Shown: positions 58,125 to 61,746 of the stretch, piece after piece
How the letters are laid out: each line of letters opens with the position of its first letter
How positions within the stretch are numbered: the first letter of the stretch is position 1
Source: Rhodospirillales bacterium
GTDB lineage: Bacteria > Pseudomonadota > Alphaproteobacteria > Rhodospirillales > Defluviicoccaceae
Assembly: GCA_007695045.1 (NCBI GenBank)
Contig: REEP01000079.1
Coordinates: 1-61,746 of the forward strand
Length of the DNA stretch: 61,746 nucleotides
Direction: 5' to 3'
The notes under the pieces: generated by a model
What the model was told of the DNA's origin: nothing
Database searches by the model: none
Seen by the model: only the letters and a program-made list of their open reading frames with translations
Program-made: the position numbers and the translations under genes

Positions 58125-58958
58125 TCAAGCCGGCAGGGTCGCCTCCAGCCACGCGAGAATGCGCTCGGCCACCCGTTCCCATTCCGGGTCGAGCATCATG
58201 GCATGGGGCATGCCGGGGAAAATCTCGGCCTGCGTCCCATAGGTGCCAGCCGTGGCCTCCACCGCTTGCGGCGGGATGAACGCGTCAGCCTCGCCGCCCA
58301 GCACCAGCACCGGCACCTCCAGCAGCCGGCGCGACGGCGGCAGGTCGAAGCCCATCACGTCCAGCATGGCCAACGGCGATTCCGGCCCCGCATCCGGCAG
58401 GAAGCGGCGGATGTAATCGTCCGGCGTGTCCGCCCGGAACAATGCCCGGCGGGCACTGTCCACCGTGGCCACCTCCGGCCCGACCCACTGCATCAGGGTC
58501 ATGTCCCACACCAACTTCGGATTGAACATCAGCATGTTGATCGTGCTGGGGACCATGCCGTGGGGCGGGCCCGAGGCCAGCAGCACCGCCGCCGGTACCG
58601 GCTCGCGGTGCAGGTACCATTGGGCAACGATACCGCCGAGGGAGGTGCCGATCACCACCGGCGGCGCCGGCAGCCGCGACGCCACCGCCGCCACATCGTC
58701 CACGTAGTCCCGGAGGCGCGTGGAGGCGAGGTCTTCCCGGCCCGCACTGCGGCCGTGGCCGCGCAGACTCAGGGCGTGCGCGGCGTAGCCATGGCGCGCG
58801 AAGTAGGGCAAAAAATACGGTTTCCAGATTCCGGCGGCGGAGAACGCACCATGGATGAACAGCAGCGGGGTTGCGCGCGCCGGACCCTCCGGTAACCGCG
58901 TCAAGACCTCCAGGTCCACCTCCGTCGGCCCGGTCGTCGTCATCGTGCCACCGTCCAT
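58125..58958 (-). CDS. Alpha/beta hydrolase
   Basis: A 277-residue enzyme with the alpha/beta fold. The oxyanion HG (36-37), the nucleophile elbow GTSLGG (S106), an acidic residue in GGEADAFIPP and the histidine in GMPHAMMLD are all present. Start by ATG 58958, where GGGAGA lies seven bases upstream; ATG at 58964 has a site that is too close. No lid or specificity motif points to a substrate. Convergent with the FecR-domain gene and divergent from the glycerate kinase gene. Confidence 0.88.
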   Translation of the reverse strand: MDGGTMTTTGPTEVDLEVLTRLPEGPARATPLLFIHGAFSAAGIWKPYFLPYFARHGYAAHALSLRGHGRSAGREDLASTRLRDYVDDVAAVASRLPAPPVVIGTSLGGIVAQWYLHREPVPAAVLLASGPPHGMVPSTINMLMFNPKLVWDMTLMQWVGPEVATVDSARRALFRADTPDDYIRRFLPDAGPESPLAMLDVMGFDLPPSRRLLEVPVLVLGGEADAFIPPQAVEATAGTYGTQAEIFPGMPHAMMLDPEWERVAERILAWLEATLPA

Positions 58959-59122
58959 CGCCATTCTCCCGCAGCCTGGTCATTATTGATCGCCCCGGCA
59001 TGAAGCCTGGGATCGCCCCGGCATGAAGCCTGGGATCGCCCCCGCATGAAGCCTAGCCACGGGCGTGCCCGAACGAAAGCGGCGTGTTGCCCGATCGGGC
59101 CGGTGGGCCTACTGTAGAATGC

Positions 59123-60400
59123 ATGGCAGCTATGATCGATCCGCCGGAGTCCCTGCTGCGACGCGTGTTCGACGCGGCCGTGGCGGCGGCCGATCCGCGC
59201 GCCTGCGTGCCGAGGTTCCTGCCGCCGCCGCCGCGCCCGCCCGGACGCACCATCGTCGTCGGCGCCGGCAAGGCGGTGGCGGCCATGGCCAAGGCGGTGG
59301 AGGACCATTTCCCCGGGGCGCTCTCCGGCTTGGTCATCACCCGCTACGGCTACGGCCGGGACCTTCGCCATATCCAGGTGGTCGAAGCCGGGCACCCCAC
59401 CCCCGATCAGGCCGGCCAGCGTGCCTCGGAACGAGTTCTGGCGCTGGCCCGGGCGGTGACCGAGCCGGACCTGCTGCTGGTGCTGATCTCCGGCGGCGCT
59501 TCCGCCCTGATGACGGTGCCGGCACCCGGCATCACCCTGGACGACAAGCGCCACATCAACGATGCCCTGCTGCGCTCCGGTGCACCGATCGATGACGTCA
59601 ACTGCGTGCGCAAGCACCTGTCGGCGATCAAGGGCGGCCGTCTCGCCGCCGCCGCCGGCCCCGCCACCCTCTCCGCCCTGCTGATCTCGGACGTCACGGG
59701 CGACCATCCCAGCGTGATCGGGTCCGGGCCGACGGTGCCGGACCCGACCACCCTGGCCGAGGCACGGGGCGTTCTGTCTCGCTTCCATATCGAGGCACCG
59801 CCCGCCGTGGCGGCGCACCTGGAAAACCCCGCCCACGAAACCCCGAAGCCGGGTCACCCGTGCTTCGACCGGTCGGTCGCGGTGCTGGTCGCGACCCCGC
59901 GCCAGGCCCTGGAGGCTGCCGCCACGTCGGCCCGGGCGGCCTACCTGGAGCCGGTGATCCTGGGCGACGCCATCGAAGGGGAATCCCACGACGTGGCGGC
60001 GACTCAGGCGAGCCTGGCGCGGGAAGTGGCGGCGGCCCGCCGCGCCGGGGCGGCGCCGCGGCTGCTGCTGTCCGGCGGGGAGACGACGGTGCGGGTGCGG
60101 GGCAACGGCCGCGGCGGCCCCAATACCGAATTCCTTCTGGCCCTCGCCATTGCGCTGGACGCCCACCCGGACATCTTCGCCATCGCCTGCGACACCGACG
60201 GGACCGACGGGACCGAGGCCAATGCCGGCGCCCTGATCGGCCCGGACACCCTGGCCCGCGCCCGCGCCCGGGGCCTCAGCCCGCGCGCGTTCCTGGAAAA
60301 CAACGACGCCTACGGCTTTTTCGAAGCGCTCGGCGACCTGGTCATCACCGGTCCCACCCGCACCAACGTCAACGACTTCCGCGCCATCCTGGTGACCTGA
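59123..60400 (+). CDS. Glycerate 2-kinase (GckA/TtuD, MOFRL family)
   Basis: A 425-residue kinase phosphorylating D-glycerate at C2. The N-terminal DUF4147 domain has TIVVGAGKAVAAMAKA and LLLVLISGGASALM. The MOFRL C-terminal domain has LLLSGGETTVRVRG, GRGGPNTEFLLALA and TGPTRTNVNDF. All are typical. The exact start is uncertain: ATG at 59123 keeps LLRRVFDAAVAAADP, the usual N-terminal helix; ATG 59132 and GTG 59084 are alternatives. It works in glycerate use from tartronate or serine-type pathways. No pathway partner is adjacent. Confidence 0.88.
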   Translation: MAAMIDPPESLLRRVFDAAVAAADPRACVPRFLPPPPRPPGRTIVVGAGKAVAAMAKAVEDHFPGALSGLVITRYGYGRDLRHIQVVEAGHPTPDQAGQRASERVLALARAVTEPDLLLVLISGGASALMTVPAPGITLDDKRHINDALLRSGAPIDDVNCVRKHLSAIKGGRLAAAAGPATLSALLISDVTGDHPSVIGSGPTVPDPTTLAEARGVLSRFHIEAPPAVAAHLENPAHETPKPGHPCFDRSVAVLVATPRQALEAAATSARAAYLEPVILGDAIEGESHDVAATQASLAREVAAARRAGAAPRLLLSGGETTVRVRGNGRGGPNTEFLLALAIALDAHPDIFAIACDTDGTDGTEANAGALIGPDTLARARARGLSPRAFLENNDAYGFFEALGDLVITGPTRTNVNDFRAILVT

Positions 60401-60493
60401 AGCGACGAATGCCGCCCGTCGTCGGCTCGCCCACGGGAACGAGCCACAAGCGACGCCGGAAGGCCGACAAAACCCCCAACCTCGCACAGACAC

Positions 60494-60508
60494 TTAACCC
60501 TCCGTTCA
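60494..60508 (+). promoter_or_regulatory. Candidate CtrA box upstream of the chemoreceptor
   Basis: TTAA-N7-TTCA with CC after the first half, 110 bases before the chemoreceptor start. One base differs from the TTAA-N7-TTAA consensus. It is the mirror case of the site before flgB. The rest of the 218-base gap (60401-60618) shows no other recognised signal. Confidence 0.38.
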
Positions 60509-60618
60509 ATGGCCATGAGGATAAATGGCCGCGAACGGGCGTTCGCTGTCGTCGCTCCCGGAGGCACGGCGCCGGCGGTCCGCCGCGACCCCGACAACAC
60601 GCTTGGAGAGATCACGTC

Positions 60619-61746
60619 ATGCCGCGCATCGTCACACATCTGCGGATCAGGGGCCGTATCCTCGGAGGCTTCGGGTTCGTGCTGTTGCTGTTGATCGGGG
60701 TTGCAGCGTTCCTGCTGATCGAACTGCGATCCCTGACCGGGACCTTTGATGCGTTCGCCGCGGACAGTCACGACGCCCTTGATGTCACGGAGATCAAGTC
60801 CGACGTGGCGGAGCTTCGCTACGCCGCCAATCGCTTCATCGTCACGGCGGAAGACGCCGACTATGAGGCCGCGATCGCTGCCGCCGATGCCTTGTCCGGC
60901 CGCATCGACACGGTGACGGCAGAGATGGGTGATGACGCGCAACGCGCCTTGATGCGCCAGGTGCGGGCGGCCGATCGGCTGTACAAGGAAGCCCTGACCG
61001 AGATCGCCGGCCTCACCCAACAGCGGGACAGCATCCTGAATCAGGAGATGGTGCCGGCGGGCCAGGACCTGATCCGCCGTTTGCAGCAACTCAACCGGGC
61101 CGCCTTCAATGTCGCCGACTTCGCCACGGCCGCCCGTGCCAGTCAAGCGCAGGAAGAGGCGCTTCAGGCACAGTTGGCCGTCGTCCGCTACCTGGATACC
61201 AACAGCCCGGCCGACGCGGAAACCGCGCGCACCCACATCGCCAATGCCGCCGGCATTCTGGCCGGCTTGGCCGGCAGCATCACCCACCCTGAGCGTTTGG
61301 GTTTCATCACCGAGGGCCAGGCGCTCCTGCAACAGTACGGTCAGAAATTCCAGGAGCTGGCCCAGGCGATCACCCTCCGCAACCAGATCCGGACGAGCCG
61401 GCTGGATGCGGCCGGGACCGAGATGGGTGCCTTGATCGACCGGGTGCAGACCGCCGCACAGGCCTCACAAGCGGCTGTGCGCGCCGAATCCATGGCCGCG
61501 GCCCAAACGATTCAGATGCTGGCGCTGATCGTCACCGTGGCCGGCGTGGCGCTGGGGGCGATGTTCGCCTGGTGGATCGGCAGCGGCCTCGCCCGCCCCA
61601 TCGTCGCCATGACCGGGGCGATGCAGAGGCTGGCCGACGGGGACACCGGCATCGAGATTCCCGGGGTCGGCCGCAACGATGAGATCGGGGAGATGGCCGG
61701 GGCGGTTCAGGTGTTCAAGGACAACCGGATCGAGGCCGACCGGCTG
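60619..61746 (+). CDS. Methyl-accepting chemotaxis protein, 5' part
   Basis: The first 376 codons of a chemoreceptor, open to the right edge. A short basic N-terminus is followed by TM1 (about 15-34, GGFGFVLLLLIGVAAFLLIE), a long periplasmic helical sensor (about 35-297) with no tandem PAS or Cache motif, probably a helical-bundle ligand domain, TM2 (about 298-320) and the HAMP domain beginning RPIVAMTGAMQRLADGDTG. The methylation and signalling hairpin must lie beyond the window. The ATG at 60619 is preceded by a GGAGAG element. A CtrA-like box lies upstream, and cckA and flagellar genes are elsewhere in the window. Confidence 0.88.
   Translation, partial: MPRIVTHLRIRGRILGGFGFVLLLLIGVAAFLLIELRSLTGTFDAFAADSHDALDVTEIKSDVAELRYAANRFIVTAEDADYEAAIAAADALSGRIDTVTAEMGDDAQRALMRQVRAADRLYKEALTEIAGLTQQRDSILNQEMVPAGQDLIRRLQQLNRAAFNVADFATAARASQAQEEALQAQLAVVRYLDTNSPADAETARTHIANAAGILAGLAGSITHPERLGFITEGQALLQQYGQKFQELAQAITLRNQIRTSRLDAAGTEMGALIDRVQTAAQASQAAVRAESMAAAQTIQMLALIVTVAGVALGAMFAWWIGSGLARPIVAMTGAMQRLADGDTGIEIPGVGRNDEIGEMAGAVQVFKDNRIEADRL

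Noticed and set aside
60310-61332. Minus-strand open frame antisense to the chemoreceptor
   Set aside because: The plus-strand frame encodes a clear chemoreceptor with TM1, sensor, TM2 and HAMP; the antisense translation has shadow composition.

Overview
The window reads as ordinary chromosome from an alphaproteobacterium, most likely Rhodospirillales-like. The grounds are high GC by eye (mid-60s percent), a CckA-type hybrid kinase directly behind flhB, CtrA-box-like motifs, an alphaproteobacterial-style RecA, a Rhodobacter-type PmtA, and several TRAP transporters. I see no rRNA, phage, insertion sequence or CRISPR array. One tRNA (Glu, anticodon CUC) is present. The genus cannot be named from sequence alone.

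Layout. 1-8.3 kb: the 5' tip of a MarC-like gene, cobC and a small cupin (minus strand); a DUF4136 lipoprotein and an RND efflux adaptor/pump pair (plus); an SGNH hydrolase (minus). 8.4-13.8 kb: flgB-flgC-fliE-fliQ-fliR-flhB-cckA. 13.9-19.4 kb: a crotonase resembling the DSF synthase RpfF behind a promoter with a LexA-like box, then recA, a patch of palindromic repeats, and alaS. 19.4-23 kb (minus): hsp20-lon-spoIIM-like, a probable heat-shock operon. 23-28 kb: a free-standing CZB zinc protein, a MoxR/VWA pair, a secreted tandem-CBM21 protein, a periplasmic cyclophilin and tag. 28-33.4 kb: a type I secretion ABC/HlyD pair, an AT-richer sulfotransferase and pmtA. 33.5-37 kb: TRAP dctQ-dctM with a convergent dctP, and tRNA-Glu. 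37-42.5 kb: acyl-CoA synthetase, PepF peptidase, ABC1 kinase and a small orphan ORF. 42.5-46.7 kb: a gene-poor stretch with a possible alpha/beta-hydrolase remnant, then a TAXI-TRAP operon. 47-50.7 kb: propionyl-CoA-carboxylase-type pair. 50.7-54.7 kb (minus): ATP-grasp, alpha-E, transglutaminase and the proteasome-like Anbu. 55-61.7 kb: FAH hydrolase, hemN, FecR-domain protein, alpha/beta hydrolase, glycerate kinase and the 5' part of a chemoreceptor.

How the genes fit together. The flagellar cluster, CckA and the chemoreceptor look like parts of one CtrA-controlled motility programme, because near-consensus CtrA boxes lie upstream of flgB and of the chemoreceptor. The RpfF-like gene and recA may share an SOS-type promoter. 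The four-gene Anbu cluster is the most intriguing module. Its genes abut or overlap, and in published comparative genomics this set is predicted to be a peptide-ligation and processing system with no firmly established substrate. Two TRAP systems, an acyl-CoA synthetase and an acyl-CoA carboxylase point to uptake and use of organic acids.
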